Position numbers and translations under genes: made by a program. Below are positions 1 to 8,444 of a DNA stretch of 64,000 bases, piece after piece. Within the stretch, counting starts at the first letter, position 1. Every line of letters starts with the position of its first letter. The DNA comes from Streptomyces sp. NBC_00287 (lineage in GTDB: Bacteria > Actinomycetota > Actinomycetes > Streptomycetales > Streptomycetaceae). A model generated the notes under the pieces. It was given only the letters and a program-made list of their open reading frames with translations, was not told the origin of the DNA and made no database searches. The DNA is taken from positions 9,114,001-9,178,000 of the forward strand of contig NZ_CP108053.1 in the NCBI RefSeq assembly GCF_036173105.1, written 5' to 3'.

Positions 1-435
1 GCCGCGTCCAACTTCGAGCCGTTCGGCATGACCATCGTCGAGGCGATGCGCTGCGGACTCCCCGTGGTCAGCACCGACTGCCCGCACGGACCGGGCGAGA
101 TCATCAAGGACGGGGTCGACGGCCGGCTGGTGCCGGTCGGGGACCGTGACGCGCTTGCCGACGCTCTGCTGGAACTCGTCGGTGACGACGAGCGGCGCAG
201 ACGGATGGGCCGCACGGCCATGGAGAACGCGCGACGGTTCGCCCCGGTCCCCGTCGTGGAGCAGGCCGAACGCCTGATCGGCGAGGCGATATCGGCGAGA
301 AGGGCCGGGCGGCCGGTCGCACCGGAGCGCGACCGGATCCATCGCGGCCTGATCAGCTGGGGCTTCGCCGCGCGCGACGCCGCCCATGCCGCGGCCGGCA
401 GTGCGCTGCGCGCAGTACGGAGGGGACAGCGATGA
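1..435 (+). CDS. Glycosyltransferase family 4 protein, C-terminal part (5' end outside window)
   Basis: The frame is open from base 1, so this is the last 144 residues of a larger protein. It holds the nucleotide-sugar-binding half of a GT-B fold: the signature EPFGMTIVEA (residues 6-15 of what is visible) is the GT4 EPFGx4E motif. It is followed by GLPVVSTDCPHGPGEII and GRLVPVGD, the usual acceptor/donor loop region. By family it is a retaining glycosyltransferase using an NDP-sugar. It overlaps the next gene by ATGA (432-435), so the two are translationally coupled and probably serve one wall- or surface-polymer pathway. The exact sugar cannot be told from this fragment. Confidence 0.9.
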   Translation, partial: AASNFEPFGMTIVEAMRCGLPVVSTDCPHGPGEIIKDGVDGRLVPVGDRDALADALLELVGDDERRRRMGRTAMENARRFAPVPVVEQAERLIGEAISARRAGRPVAPERDRIHRGLISWGFAARDAAHAAAGSALRAVRRGQR

Positions 436-1277
436 ACAGGGAACAAGACACGACGCAGGACACGCAACTCCGTGCCCACTGCACGGCCGAAGCGGACGGC
501 CGAATCACCTTTGACCTTCCCGCACTTGAGGCATCGGATTCCCAGTCGGCTCAGCTGCTGCTGCGGTTGCGCCCCAAGAAAGGACAGCCCGAGGAAGTCC
601 TTTGTGTCCTCCCCCTCGAAGCGGTGGACGACGGTGGCCGGCGCGCTGTCCTGGAGTCGCAGCCCCCTCTCGCCGAGGGACGGTGGGACGTGTACCTGCT
701 CCCCGAACCGGGAGCGCCGCGGCGGCGGCTCCGCCCCGGTCTGCGGGACCTGCGAGCGCTGGTCGACGGACACACCCGTGACTGGCCGTCGCCGGTGGCG
801 GTGCGGATTCCGTACACCACCAAGGATGGGTATCTCGCGGTACGGACATGGCTGCGCACCGCCCAAGCCGAGGTCGAGGGCATTGACGTAACGGACCGGT
901 CGATGACGGTCAAGGCGCGGTTGCATGGCGCGGCCCTCTCCGCGGGAGCCGTCGTACGGCTGCGTGCGAGGGGTTCCAACGGCGTGGTACGGACCCGGGA
1001 GCCGCAGGCCGCGAGCGCCGGCCGGCGATTCTGCTTCACCGTGGACTTCGAAGAGTTGATCGCCGTCGAGGCCACCGGAAATCGCGTCTGGGACATCAGC
1101 GTTCAGACGGGACCCGCCGAGGGCGCGCCTGTCATCCGTGTCGGCCGTCTGTTTGACGACGTGGCGGACCGCAAGGAGATCTTTGTGTATCCGTCGGCCA
1201 CGGTGGGCGGTGTCGCCGTGCGTCCCTACTACACGGTCGACAACGACCTCTCTGTGGAGGTGACAGCTGCCGAGTGA
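432..1277 (+). CDS. Conserved hypothetical protein coupled to a glycosyltransferase
   Basis: A protein of 281 residues that starts inside the stop codon of the upstream glycosyltransferase (ATGA). There is no signal peptide, transmembrane segment or cysteine-rich motif. The sequence is rich in alternating hydrophobic and charged residues, with repeated short strands such as VRLRARG and WDVYLLPEP, which suggests two or more beta-sandwich-like units. I do not recognise a domain. Tight coupling to a GT4 enzyme suggests an accessory role in glycopolymer (for example teichoic-acid-like) assembly; this is inference from context only. Confidence 0.75.
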   Translation: MNREQDTTQDTQLRAHCTAEADGRITFDLPALEASDSQSAQLLLRLRPKKGQPEEVLCVLPLEAVDDGGRRAVLESQPPLAEGRWDVYLLPEPGAPRRRLRPGLRDLRALVDGHTRDWPSPVAVRIPYTTKDGYLAVRTWLRTAQAEVEGIDVTDRSMTVKARLHGAALSAGAVVRLRARGSNGVVRTREPQAASAGRRFCFTVDFEELIAVEATGNRVWDISVQTGPAEGAPVIRVGRLFDDVADRKEIFVYPSATVGGVAVRPYYTVDNDLSVEVTAAE

Positions 1278-1463
1278 CTACGCCGCCCTCGCACCGGAGG
1301 CCTGGGGGACACGACGTGCGCAGCGGCACTCGACCGGTTCGCCGCTGCGCTGCCCGTAGAGCCGGTGGTGCTCTGCACTCAGACCGCCGACGACCGCGCG
1401 ATGCTGGGGCTCACGGAGGTGGAGCGGTTCGAGGAGAAGTCAAGCCGTGCGGGGCAGTCATAA
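1278..1463 (+). pseudogene. Relic of a GNAT acetyltransferase (C-terminal tail)
   Basis: Directly after the stop of the previous gene and in the same frame, bases 1305-1463 encode a stretch ending LGLTEVERFEEKS. Before it comes PVVLCTQTADDRAM. In intact GNAT enzymes of this kind the tail reads roughly 'LCTQ.A..R.M.LA..LGFTEVERFEE'. Here a short internal piece is missing and the N-terminal acetyl-CoA-binding part is absent. It is probably the decayed 3' end of an acetyltransferase gene. No start codon or RBS fits it. Confidence 0.45.
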
Positions 1464-1505
1464 ACCCCGTTGAGGCCGTTCCTGATCTCTCCTAGGTTGG
1501 GCCGC

Positions 1506-2390
1506 GTGACGATCGAGGTGCCCTACGAGCCGCTTCCGATTCACCAGTCGGACGTGCGCTATGCCCATGGCCCCGACTCCGCCGTGCAGTCAGGCGTACC
1601 GGCTGGCGAGACGATCGAGCTCGACTGGAGCGACAGCGCGATCTACCCGGGAACTTCACGGAAGTTCTGGTTGCATGTGCCCGCGCGGTACGACCCCTCG
1701 GAGCCGGCGTCGCTGATGGTGTTCCAGGACGGATGGTGGTACCTGGACCCTGAAGGGGAGGTCCGAGGCGCGATCGTTTTGGACAATCTCGTCCACCGCG
1801 GTGACATCCCGGTCACCATCGGAGTGTTCGTCGACCCGGGTGTCTTCCAAGATGCTGAGGATCCGAAGAACCGCAATACCGAGTACGACGCCTACGACGA
1901 TCGGTACGTCAGCTTTCTCCTGACAGAGATCATCCCTGAGGTCACGAAGCGCTATTCGATCGTCGAGGACCCCGACCGGTGGGGCATCTGTGGTGGCAGT
2001 AGCGGCGGCAACTGCGCCTTTACCGCAGCCTGGCTGCGCCCGGACAAATTCCGCCGGGTGATCGGGTACCTGTCCAGCTTCACGCAGATGCCAGGCGGCA
2101 ACCCATACCCCGAACTCATCCCCCGCGTCCCTCGCAGGCCGCTGCGCATCTTCATGCAAGCGGGCCATCGTGACCTGCGCTGGAACGAACCCCGGGCAAA
2201 CTGGCTCGCCAACAACCTGCGCGTCGCGGCCGCGCTCGCAGAAGCCGGCTACGACTTCCGCCTCGTCCTGGGCGATGGCGGCCACAGCCCCAACCACGGC
2301 GGGGTCCTGCTTCCCGATGCCCTCCGCTGGTTGTGGCGGTCGGACGATCGCAGGGACCAACCGGTGGGTCGAGGCGCGGCGACTTCGTAG
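1506..2390 (+). CDS. Enterochelin-esterase-like alpha/beta hydrolase
   Basis: A protein of 294 residues from GTG 1506; an earlier in-frame ATG at 1470 lies within the presumed leader. It belongs to the putative esterase (Fes/esterase D, PF00756-like) group. The nucleophile motif CGGSSGG puts the serine near residue 165, and a C-terminal GDGGHSPNHGG supplies the histidine near residue 260. WWYLDPEG and GVFVDPG match the substrate-cap region of the family. No signal peptide is visible, so a cytoplasmic hydrolase of ester-containing metabolites (siderophore-like or other) is likely. It stands alone after the acetyltransferase relic. The substrate is unknown. Confidence 0.85.
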   Translation: MTIEVPYEPLPIHQSDVRYAHGPDSAVQSGVPAGETIELDWSDSAIYPGTSRKFWLHVPARYDPSEPASLMVFQDGWWYLDPEGEVRGAIVLDNLVHRGDIPVTIGVFVDPGVFQDAEDPKNRNTEYDAYDDRYVSFLLTEIIPEVTKRYSIVEDPDRWGICGGSSGGNCAFTAAWLRPDKFRRVIGYLSSFTQMPGGNPYPELIPRVPRRPLRIFMQAGHRDLRWNEPRANWLANNLRVAAALAEAGYDFRLVLGDGGHSPNHGGVLLPDALRWLWRSDDRRDQPVGRGAATS

Positions 2391-2690
2391 AGGCGGCCGT
2401 CTCGGATCAGGGGCGCGCCGGCCAACACCGTCACGATCGGTGTCATCTCCACGGTGCCGCAGCTGCCGTTGGCGCTCGGTCTGGTGCACCTGCTTGGGAG
2501 AGCGCACACCCCGCCACGAACAGGGGGCGCTGGGACCGTTCCTGAGCGGACCGTACGGTCCGTTGGGCCTGTCCGAGGAGTACGCTGGGAATACCGAGGA
2601 TATTTCGCGCACCGGCTTTCAGGCTCGTGTCGTTTTCGGCGATTGAATACGCCGGGCCGGTTACGGCCGGTCCGGGGCAGGGTTCGCGTC
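2391..2690 (+). other. Intergenic stretch without a supportable gene
   Basis: Three hundred bases between the esterase and the DUF5994 gene. Several frames stay open but none has a convincing start, RBS or homology. The segment 2580-2645 is somewhat richer in A+T and may contain the promoter of the DUF5994 gene; I could not assign a confident -35/-10 pair. Confidence 0.4.
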
Positions 2691-3287
2691 ATGACTGCGA
2701 CCATTTCCCTACCGCCGACACTCGAAGCCGATGACCGGTTCTCCTCGTCCTCTCTCCGTCTGTCGCTGGCTCCTGTCGGTTCCGCACCGGCTCTGCTGGA
2801 CGGCGCCTGGTGGCCCCGCTCTCGCGATCTCGGGGCGGAACTCCCCTCTCTGACCGACGTACTGGATCCGCTGTGGGGGAGGATCACCCGGGTCACGGTG
2901 AATCCCACCCACTGGCCGATCGTGCCGCGCAAGGTGCCCGTCGCCGGGCACGTGGTGAAGGTGGGCTGGTTCCTGGCCGAGCAGGACCCGCACGAACTGC
3001 TGTTGCTCTCGCTCGGCATGGGCCGCTGGAACCTCCTGGTGGTCCCGCCGCAGACGACTCCCGTCTCGGCCGCCTGGCTGATGGCCGCCGCGAGCGCCCC
3101 CCTGGGCACGTCGACCGCGAGCCGGTTGATGGAGGAGGCGGCGCGCCTGCGGACGGTGTCCGAGGCCGACCGGGCCGTGGAAGCGGTCTGGGACTCCGAA
3201 GGAGGACATGAGGCCCGCGATCCGGCCGCACGTCCACAGATCCCGACCGTGACCGCCGCGATGCCGCATCAGCCGACGGGGTGGTGA
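2691..3287 (+). CDS. DUF5994 family protein
   Basis: A protein of 198 residues from ATG 2691. The central part matches the Streptomyces DUF5994 family: LLDGAWWPRSRDL, then ITRVTVNPTHWP, VAGHVVKVGWF and LLLLSLGMGRWNLLVVPP. The function is unknown; family members are soluble and often lie in sigma-factor-controlled stress clusters. The frame is open upstream to 2454, but the codons there do not resemble the family. The last codons overlap the start region of the next small gene, suggesting coupling. The nearby STAS protein is consistent with a general stress locus (inference). Confidence 0.82.
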   Translation: MTATISLPPTLEADDRFSSSSLRLSLAPVGSAPALLDGAWWPRSRDLGAELPSLTDVLDPLWGRITRVTVNPTHWPIVPRKVPVAGHVVKVGWFLAEQDPHELLLLSLGMGRWNLLVVPPQTTPVSAAWLMAAASAPLGTSTASRLMEEAARLRTVSEADRAVEAVWDSEGGHEARDPAARPQIPTVTAAMPHQPTGW

Positions 3288-3292
3288 GAACC

Positions 3293-3562
3293 ATGCAGAC
3301 GCTCGTGACCATGGTGGTGATCCTGGCGATGATCGCCCTTGGGGTGCTTCTCATTCACCTGCTCAACTCGCAGCACAGCGACCGCATCGCGGCCTTCCAC
3401 TACGGCCGCTCCGGGATGCCCGCTGCGGGGCCGGCCCCGTCGGCTCCGCTGAAGGCCCGAGGTCGGGCGGGGGAAAGCGGCCCCGGCGGCCGCCGTGACC
3501 ATCGCGACGGCGGACGCGGGCGGCGCCGCCCCCGGCGCCGCACCCGTAAGGGAGCGGGATGA
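3293..3562 (+). CDS. Small single-span membrane protein
   Basis: An 89-residue protein starting at ATG 3293, eight bases after the DUF5994 stop (GTG 3281/3284 are alternatives that overlap that stop). Residues 3-25 form one hydrophobic segment (TMVVILAMIALGVLLIHLL), followed by a short polar loop HSDRIAAFHYGRSG and a very Arg/Gly-rich tail. It probably sits in the membrane with the basic tail in the cytoplasm. Function is unknown. The gene is coupled to DUF5994. The basic tail lies in very GC-rich DNA, so the real C-terminus is less certain than the start. Confidence 0.6.
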   Translation: MQTLVTMVVILAMIALGVLLIHLLNSQHSDRIAAFHYGRSGMPAAGPAPSAPLKARGRAGESGPGGRRDHRDGGRGRRRPRRRTRKGAG

Positions 3563-3679
3563 TCCCATCGTTCCCGCAGGCTCTCCCGGCCCGTCGAACG
3601 GGCCGAACTCACAGCACAGCCCGCAGCCCGAGACCCCGGCCGCAGCACCGCACAGGCCGGGGTCTTCCCGTGTCCTGTG

Positions 3680-3708
3680 CCCCGAGCCCGGGCTGCCCGG
3701 GCTCGGGG
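3680..3708. terminator. Perfect GC-rich hairpin
   Basis: A 13-bp perfect inverted repeat (CCCCGAGCCCGGG and its complement) with a three-base loop, no U-tract. It lies in the 409-base gap after the small membrane protein gene and before the STAS gene. Hairpins without a U-run commonly act as terminators in Streptomyces. The rest of the gap (3563-3971) shows no gene. Confidence 0.7.
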
Positions 3709-3971
3709 ACGGCACAGAGCCAAGGAGGCGGATGAGCCGTCCGTGCCTCGGACGGCACCCCTCCAGGACACGATGCCCGCCGGGCGCGGACCTTCCGACC
3801 GATTCCACGGCGCATCCCCGGACGACCGATCCGCCCCCGTGCTCGCCAACTCGGGCCGGCGGACCGGCCGTCACCCGTCATCGCGCACCCCCGTATCGGC
3901 GGCACGCCGCGACGGCCGGACCCGGCCCTGCCGCGCGGCACTCTCCGACGGGCACCCCGAACCGAGGAGCC

Positions 3972-4343
3972 ATGCCCCTTCCCCAGCTGAATGTCTACCG
4001 GCACGACCACACCACCCGTGCGCTGATCACCCTCGCAGGAGAGATCGACCTGGCCACCGCCCCGCTCGTGCGTGACGCACTGGCCGCATGCCTCAGCGAC
4101 GGTATCCGCTCCGCCGACGTCGATCTCACGGCGGTCACCTTCTGTGACGCCAGTGGACTCAACGCCTTCCTGACGGCATCCCGGCTCGCCACCGGTGCCG
4201 GAATGACCCTCCAACTGCACTATCCGCCGCCGTCCATGACCCGCATCATCGAGATCACCGGCTGCGGCTTCCTGCTCCACGAGCTCCACACCGCTCGACC
4301 ACCATCACTTCGGGTTCCCGCAGCCGCGGGCGGTGCGCCGTGA
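3972..4343 (+). CDS. STAS-domain anti-anti-sigma factor
   Basis: A protein of 123 residues from ATG 3972, with GAGGAG as RBS just upstream. The fold is a single STAS domain: ITLAGEIDLATAPLVRDAL in the first third and DLTAVTFCDASGLNAF around the phosphorylation site, with Ser61 in the DASG motif. Such proteins bind an anti-sigma kinase when unphosphorylated and so free a stress sigma factor. No cognate anti-sigma kinase or sigma gene is within the window, so its partner must be elsewhere. The stop overlaps the next gene. Confidence 0.9.
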   Translation: MPLPQLNVYRHDHTTRALITLAGEIDLATAPLVRDALAACLSDGIRSADVDLTAVTFCDASGLNAFLTASRLATGAGMTLQLHYPPPSMTRIIEITGCGFLLHELHTARPPSLRVPAAAGGAP

Positions 4344-5008
4344 TGGCCCCGCTCCGCCGCGAGCCGCCACGGGGTGAGGCAAGCAGACCGACTTCCGCCC
4401 ACGCGGTACGTCTGCGCCGGCTGAACCGCTGGCAGGCCGAGACCCTGCGGGAGGACCTGGCCGATCTGTACGTGGAGTCCTCCCGCGCGCAGCCAGGCGA
4501 GGAGTACCGAGGCCGGGAGACGTTTCTGCGGCGGCTCACCGGCGACATCCGGCGCGCCGGATTCGCCCTGTTGATCGCGGAGGAAACAGCCTTCGCCGGG
4601 TGTGCCTACGGATTCCCCGTACCCCGCGAGGGGACATGGTGGAGGGGGTTCGACGGGACACTTCCGCAGAGCGTCGAGCAGCTCACCGCGTCCGGACACG
4701 TCTTCGCGATCACCGAGATCGTGGTGCACCCTCATACGGACGACCAGGACCTCGCCCGCCGACTCCAGCAACGGCTGCTCGCCGACCATCATGCCTCGCT
4801 CGGGGCGACACTGGTCGACCAAGCCGACGCTCTGGCCTACGACGCCTTCCTGTCGTGGGGATGGCAGGACATCGGGGCGATGCGTCGGCCGTCGGATCCC
4901 ACGGTCCTCCGGCCATCGCACCCTGTGCTGCTGCGGGCCCTGGTCCTTCCCTTCGGGCCCCGCACGCACGGCCTCGCTCACGAATACCGCACCCAACGGC
5001 CCGACTGA
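4343..5008 (+). CDS. GNAT-family N-acetyltransferase
   Basis: A protein of 221 residues whose ATG at 4343 overlaps the STAS stop (TGATG; a GTG at 4340 is possible). It shows a GNAT-like order: an N-terminal helix pair, a central strand ALLIAEETAFAGCAYGF, then AITEIVVHPHTDDQDLARRLQQ, the beta4-alpha3 acetyl-CoA-binding segment, and a C-terminal FLSWGWQDIGAMRR. The pyrophosphate loop is QDLARRLQ rather than the classic Q/RxxGxG/A, as in divergent members. The substrate is unknown. It is co-transcribed with the STAS gene. Confidence 0.75.
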   Translation: MAPLRREPPRGEASRPTSAHAVRLRRLNRWQAETLREDLADLYVESSRAQPGEEYRGRETFLRRLTGDIRRAGFALLIAEETAFAGCAYGFPVPREGTWWRGFDGTLPQSVEQLTASGHVFAITEIVVHPHTDDQDLARRLQQRLLADHHASLGATLVDQADALAYDAFLSWGWQDIGAMRRPSDPTVLRPSHPVLLRALVLPFGPRTHGLAHEYRTQRPD

Positions 5009-5062
5009 CGACCACCACGCGGCCGCGCGAACGTTCGGGCGGCGTCGTTGGGAGCGGGGCGC

Positions 5063-5530
5063 TCAGTCCCAGAGCGGATAGGACTGGGTCTGCGAGAACC
5101 GCTCCGGCCGACTGTCCGTGTACACGAGGGTGATCCGGGAGTAGTGCGAGAGCTGAGGCCGCTTCTTCCAGGGCTGCGGATGGTCGAGCCGTACGGTCAC
5201 CGGATATGCGTGGAAGCGGCCTGCCGCGCAGTACGGCTTGCAGTCGTTGACCCAGTTCACACCTTCGGCCCGCGCCGAATCCGCGCCCCACTGGGACCAA
5301 CGCAGTGAGGCCAGGCGGCTGTTGCCGTCGCCGCAGGCAAGCATGAATTCGGATGGACGCACCTGCGGGTGCCACAGACAGTCGACGAGGACCGGAAGAC
5401 CGGTGCGCTGCTGTGCGGTCTGCGCGGCGGGTGCCGGGGCCGGCCGGGCCCCAGGAGGCGCGCCTGCCGCGGCGGCGAGGGCGGCGACCGCGCAGAGCGT
5501 GACCGTCGTCGTGAGTGCGCGTATATGCAT
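5063..5530 (-). CDS. Small secreted protein
   Basis: A protein of 155 residues reading from ATG 5530. Residues 1-25 form a Sec signal peptide (MHIRALTTTVT then an alanine-rich core) with a likely cut after APPGA or nearby. The mature part has four cysteines (DCLWHP, LACGDG, DCKPYC) suited to two disulfides, plus well-conserved patches SRLASLRWSQWG and AGRFHAYPVTVRLD. I know it only as an uncharacterised actinobacterial secreted family. It is convergent with the upstream GNAT gene. An upstream in-frame start exists, but it would bury the signal peptide. Confidence 0.75.
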   Translation of the reverse strand: MHIRALTTTVTLCAVAALAAAAGAPPGARPAPAPAAQTAQQRTGLPVLVDCLWHPQVRPSEFMLACGDGNSRLASLRWSQWGADSARAEGVNWVNDCKPYCAAGRFHAYPVTVRLDHPQPWKKRPQLSHYSRITLVYTDSRPERFSQTQSYPLWD

Positions 5531-5654
5531 GGCCGTTCCCCGCTGCCGCTCGCCGACATGTCCCGGACTCGACGCTACGACCGGGGGCCTGAACGCACCA
5601 CTCGAACGGAGTAGCGCGCCGTTGGTCATGCGGCCAGGGATCGCAGCGCGGGCG

Positions 5655-7010
5655 TCAGCGGCCCTTGCGTACCCTGGCCGCCGCGCGGGCTTCCGCGGTC
5701 TTGCGGGCCTCGGCGGCTTTGCGGGACTCCTTCGCGGGGCGGCCCGTACGGGAGCCGAGACCGCGGAAGGGGGCGTTGCCGCTGCTCTTCTTCGCCGCGG
5801 TCGGCGGGCGTTTCGCGCCGGTGATGGCGGTCAGCGTCGCCTCGCCGGAGCGCACTTGCGTGACCGTGGGCCGGATCCCGGCCTCGGACATCATCCGGTT
5901 CACATCGCGCCGTTGGTTGGGGGTGACCAGGGTGACCACGGTCCCGGCCTCGCCGGCGCGTGCCGTGCGCCCGCCACGGTGCAGGTAGTCCTTGGCGTCG
6001 GCCGGCGGGTCGACGTTGACGACGAGGTCGAGCGTGTCGATGTGAATGCCCCGCGCGGCGACATTGGTGGCCACCAGCACGGTGATCTCACCGTCCTTGA
6101 ACTGGCCGAGCGTGTGCGTACGCTGCGGCTGCGACTTTCCGCTGTGCAGGGCACCGGCCCGCACGCCGCTGGCACGCAGGTGACGGGTGAACTGGTCCAC
6201 GCCGGCCTTGGTGTCCAGGAACATCAGTACCCGGCCGTCCCGCGCGGCGATCTCGGTCGCGGTCGCGTACTTGTCGGCGGCGTGGATGTTCAGCACATGG
6301 TGTTCCATCGTGGTGACCGAGCCCGCCGCCGGGTCGACCGAGGCGAGAACCGGGTCATGAAGGTAGCTCTGCACCAGCTGGTCGACGTCTCGGTCGAGGG
6401 TGGCCGAGAACAGCAGCCGCTGTCCGTCGGGGCGCACCTGGTCCAGGATTTCCGAGACCTGCGGCAGAAAACCCAGGTCGCACATCTGGTCAGCCTCGTC
6501 CAGCACCGTGATCCGTACCTGGTTGAGGTGGCAGTCGCGGCGCGACACCAGGTCGGTCAGCCGTCCCGGCGTGGCGATGACGACGTCGGCTCCGGTCCGC
6601 AGCAGGGCCTGCTGCCGGTTGATCGACAGCCCGCCGACCACCGTCGCCAGTCGCACATTCAGAGTCTGCGCGTACGGGGCCAGCGCGTCGCTCACCTGCT
6701 GTGCGAGTTCTCGGGTCGGCACCAGGACCAGCGCGAGCGGCCGCTTCGGCTCCGCTCGCAGACCGGCGGTCCGGGCGAGGAGGGCCAGCCCGAAAGCCAG
6801 GGTTTTGCCGGAGCCGGTCCGGGCGCGGCCGAGGACATCGCGGCCGGCCAGCGCGCCCGGCAGGGTAGCCGCCTGGATCGGGAACGGCTCCGTCACTCCA
6901 AGGTCGGCCATCGTCTTCATCAGCTTCGTCGGCATCCCGAGTGCCTCGAAGGACGCGGCCGGAGGCAGGCCCGGAGACACCGTCTGCGGCGTCGACGGCT
7001 TCGCGTTCAT
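5655..7010 (-). CDS. DEAD-box ATP-dependent RNA helicase
   Basis: A protein of 451 residues with all helicase core motifs: a Q-motif region FPIQAA, motif I ARTGSGKT (63-70), PTREL (99-103), TPGR, motif II DEAD (171-174), SAT (202-204), then VATNVAARGIHI and HRGGRTARAG in the second RecA domain. The last 50 residues are a basic Ala/Arg/Lys tail for RNA contact. By family it unwinds structured RNA at the cost of ATP, in ribosome assembly or cold adaptation. A good RBS (AGGAAGG) precedes ATG 7010. A strong hairpin lies about 35 bases upstream in its leader. Confidence 0.95.
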   Translation of the reverse strand: MNAKPSTPQTVSPGLPPAASFEALGMPTKLMKTMADLGVTEPFPIQAATLPGALAGRDVLGRARTGSGKTLAFGLALLARTAGLRAEPKRPLALVLVPTRELAQQVSDALAPYAQTLNVRLATVVGGLSINRQQALLRTGADVVIATPGRLTDLVSRRDCHLNQVRITVLDEADQMCDLGFLPQVSEILDQVRPDGQRLLFSATLDRDVDQLVQSYLHDPVLASVDPAAGSVTTMEHHVLNIHAADKYATATEIAARDGRVLMFLDTKAGVDQFTRHLRASGVRAGALHSGKSQPQRTHTLGQFKDGEITVLVATNVAARGIHIDTLDLVVNVDPPADAKDYLHRGGRTARAGEAGTVVTLVTPNQRRDVNRMMSEAGIRPTVTQVRSGEATLTAITGAKRPPTAAKKSSGNAPFRGLGSRTGRPAKESRKAAEARKTAEARAAARVRKGR

Positions 7011-7045
7011 GGGGGAACCTTCCTGATCAGGCGCCCCGGAATGAT

Positions 7046-7077
7046 CCGGGGCCCGTACCCCTTGGTACGGGCCCCGG
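7046..7077 (-). promoter_or_regulatory. Long perfect hairpin in the helicase leader
   Basis: A 14-bp perfect inverted repeat (CCGGGGCCCGTACC) with a four-base loop, 36 bases before the helicase ATG. On the minus strand it would form within the 5' leader, followed by a few bases and the RBS. It may be a transcription attenuator, an mRNA stabiliser, or the end of an upstream transcript. I see no short coding frame that would make it an attenuation leader. Confidence 0.55.
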
Positions 7078-7272
7078 CGAAGTCGAAGCGAGCCTTCATT
7101 TTACCAGCGGGTGCCTGGATGCCCGTATAGACCCCGGACACAGCCGCTGCCAATGCCGTGCCGCCGGCGAGGTGGCCTGCTGGACAGAGCGGTGTATGGC
7201 GGCCTGAAGCCGCAGCCCGATCGGCGTGTGCGCCGTGGGTGCTCGGGGCGCTGGGATGGAGTGGTGGCGGGG

Positions 7273-7935
7273 CTACCGTGGGTGCACGGCGTAGGTCAGG
7301 TGTGTCACCCGCGACGAGGGCTCCGAACGGACCGGCTCCAGCGCGACCCTGGATGCGTCCACGCCGTCGAACAGACGGGTGCCGGCGCCGAACAGCACCG
7401 GTGACAGCGTGATCGAGAACTCGTCGACCAGACCGGCGTTCAGGTACTCCAGGATCGTCGCGCCGCCGCCCGCGATGCGGACGTCGCGGTCGGCGGCGGC
7501 CTCGCGGGCCTGGTCGAGGGCGTGCTCGATGCCGTCGTTGACGAAGTGGAACGTGGTGCCACCGGGCCGCTCCCACGGGTCACGCTCGGTGTGCGTCACG
7601 ACGAAGACCGGGGTGTGGAAGGGCGGCTCCTTCGGCCATGCCTGCTCGCCGAGGTCGAACATGCGCTTGCCCATGACGCTCGCGCCGGTGCGCTCGAACG
7701 TCTCTCGCGCGATGTCGTTGTCGCGGCCCTCCTCGCCGCCCTCGCCCAGCTTCAGGTTCTCCCGGAAGAACCGCAGCGGGAAGACCCACTGCTGCAGCTC
7801 CGTCCACTGCGCCATCCAGCGCTGAACGTCCGGGTCGCCCTGCCTGTCGGGCGCGAAGAGGTCAACGGGCTCGGGCTCGGGCGCGATGAAGCCGTCCAGC
7901 GACATCGTCACACTGAAGAACACCTTCCCGGCCAT
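7273..7935 (-). CDS. Dihydrofolate-reductase-like (RibD C-terminal) family protein
   Basis: A protein of 220 residues. It opens with VFFSVTMSLDGFIAP, the typical first strand and catalytic-loop region, continues with VMGKRMFDLGEQAW and VFVVTHTER, and then the NADPH-binding stretch VRIAGGGATILEYLNAGLVDE. These match the RibD_C/DHFR-like reductase family, for which real substrates are mostly unknown. The ATG at 7935 overlaps the upstream SRPBCC stop (TGATG), so it is the last gene of an ArsR-SRPBCC-reductase operon, an arrangement common in Streptomyces. Confidence 0.9.
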   Translation of the reverse strand: MAGKVFFSVTMSLDGFIAPEPEPVDLFAPDRQGDPDVQRWMAQWTELQQWVFPLRFFRENLKLGEGGEEGRDNDIARETFERTGASVMGKRMFDLGEQAWPKEPPFHTPVFVVTHTERDPWERPGGTTFHFVNDGIEHALDQAREAAADRDVRIAGGGATILEYLNAGLVDEFSITLSPVLFGAGTRLFDGVDASRVALEPVRSEPSSRVTHLTYAVHPR

Positions 7936-8441
7936 CAGCCCTCCGCCTCCTTTCGCGCGAGGTCGGTGACGTAGGCCGCCAGGCTGCTCAGGGTCTGCCG
8001 GCCGCCCTCGATCGCGTGGTACTTCTCGACCGCCTCGTCGCGCAGTTCCTTGGTGGGGAACACCGTGCGCATCACGATCCGGGTCGCCGCGCCGTCCGGC
8101 GCGAAGGTCAGGACCGACTCGAAGGCGTTCGGGTCGTCGCGGGACTCACCGTGCAGCAGCGCGATCCGCTCCGGTGGGGCAATCCGCAGCCAGCGGATCC
8201 ACTCGGAGTAGTCGGTCCCGTCCGGCCCGTGCAGCACGAAGTCCCACTCCCCGCCCTCGCGGAACTCGAAGGACCGCGTGGTGGTGGTGAACCCCTCCGG
8301 GCCCCACCATCGCGACAGGTGCCGGACCTCGGTGAACGCCTCGAACACCAGCTCCCGCGGGGCGTCGATGACCCGGGAGATCACGATCTCCCGGTCGGTC
8401 GTCGCCGACTCCGCCCGCGGTTCTTGCCTTGCCCCTGCCAT
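7935..8441 (-). CDS. SRPBCC (AHSA1-type) domain protein
   Basis: A protein of 168 residues, mostly one AHSA1/START-like domain. Landmarks are ISRVIDAPRELVFEAFTEV, SRWWGPEGFTTTTRSFEFR and the C-terminal WE-type helix. The fold has a deep hydrophobic pocket for lipid-like ligands. It starts three bases after the ArsR stop and ends in the start codon of the reductase, so it is part of the same transcript. Its role is unknown; in such operons the SRPBCC protein is presumed to bind the small molecule the operon responds to (inference). Confidence 0.9.
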   Translation of the reverse strand: MAGARQEPRAESATTDREIVISRVIDAPRELVFEAFTEVRHLSRWWGPEGFTTTTRSFEFREGGEWDFVLHGPDGTDYSEWIRWLRIAPPERIALLHGESRDDPNAFESVLTFAPDGAATRIVMRTVFPTKELRDEAVEKYHAIEGGRQTLSSLAAYVTDLARKEAEG

Positions 8442-8444
8442 CGG

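Noticed and set aside
1274..1495. A 73-codon frame after the hypothetical gene
   Set aside because: Arg-rich composition and no RBS; the overlapping frame with GNAT-like sequence explains the region better.
5238..7130. 630-codon open frame on the plus strand across the helicase gene
   Set aside because: It is an antisense shadow of the helicase; residue composition is Arg/Gly/Val-rich noise and the helicase frame has every expected motif.
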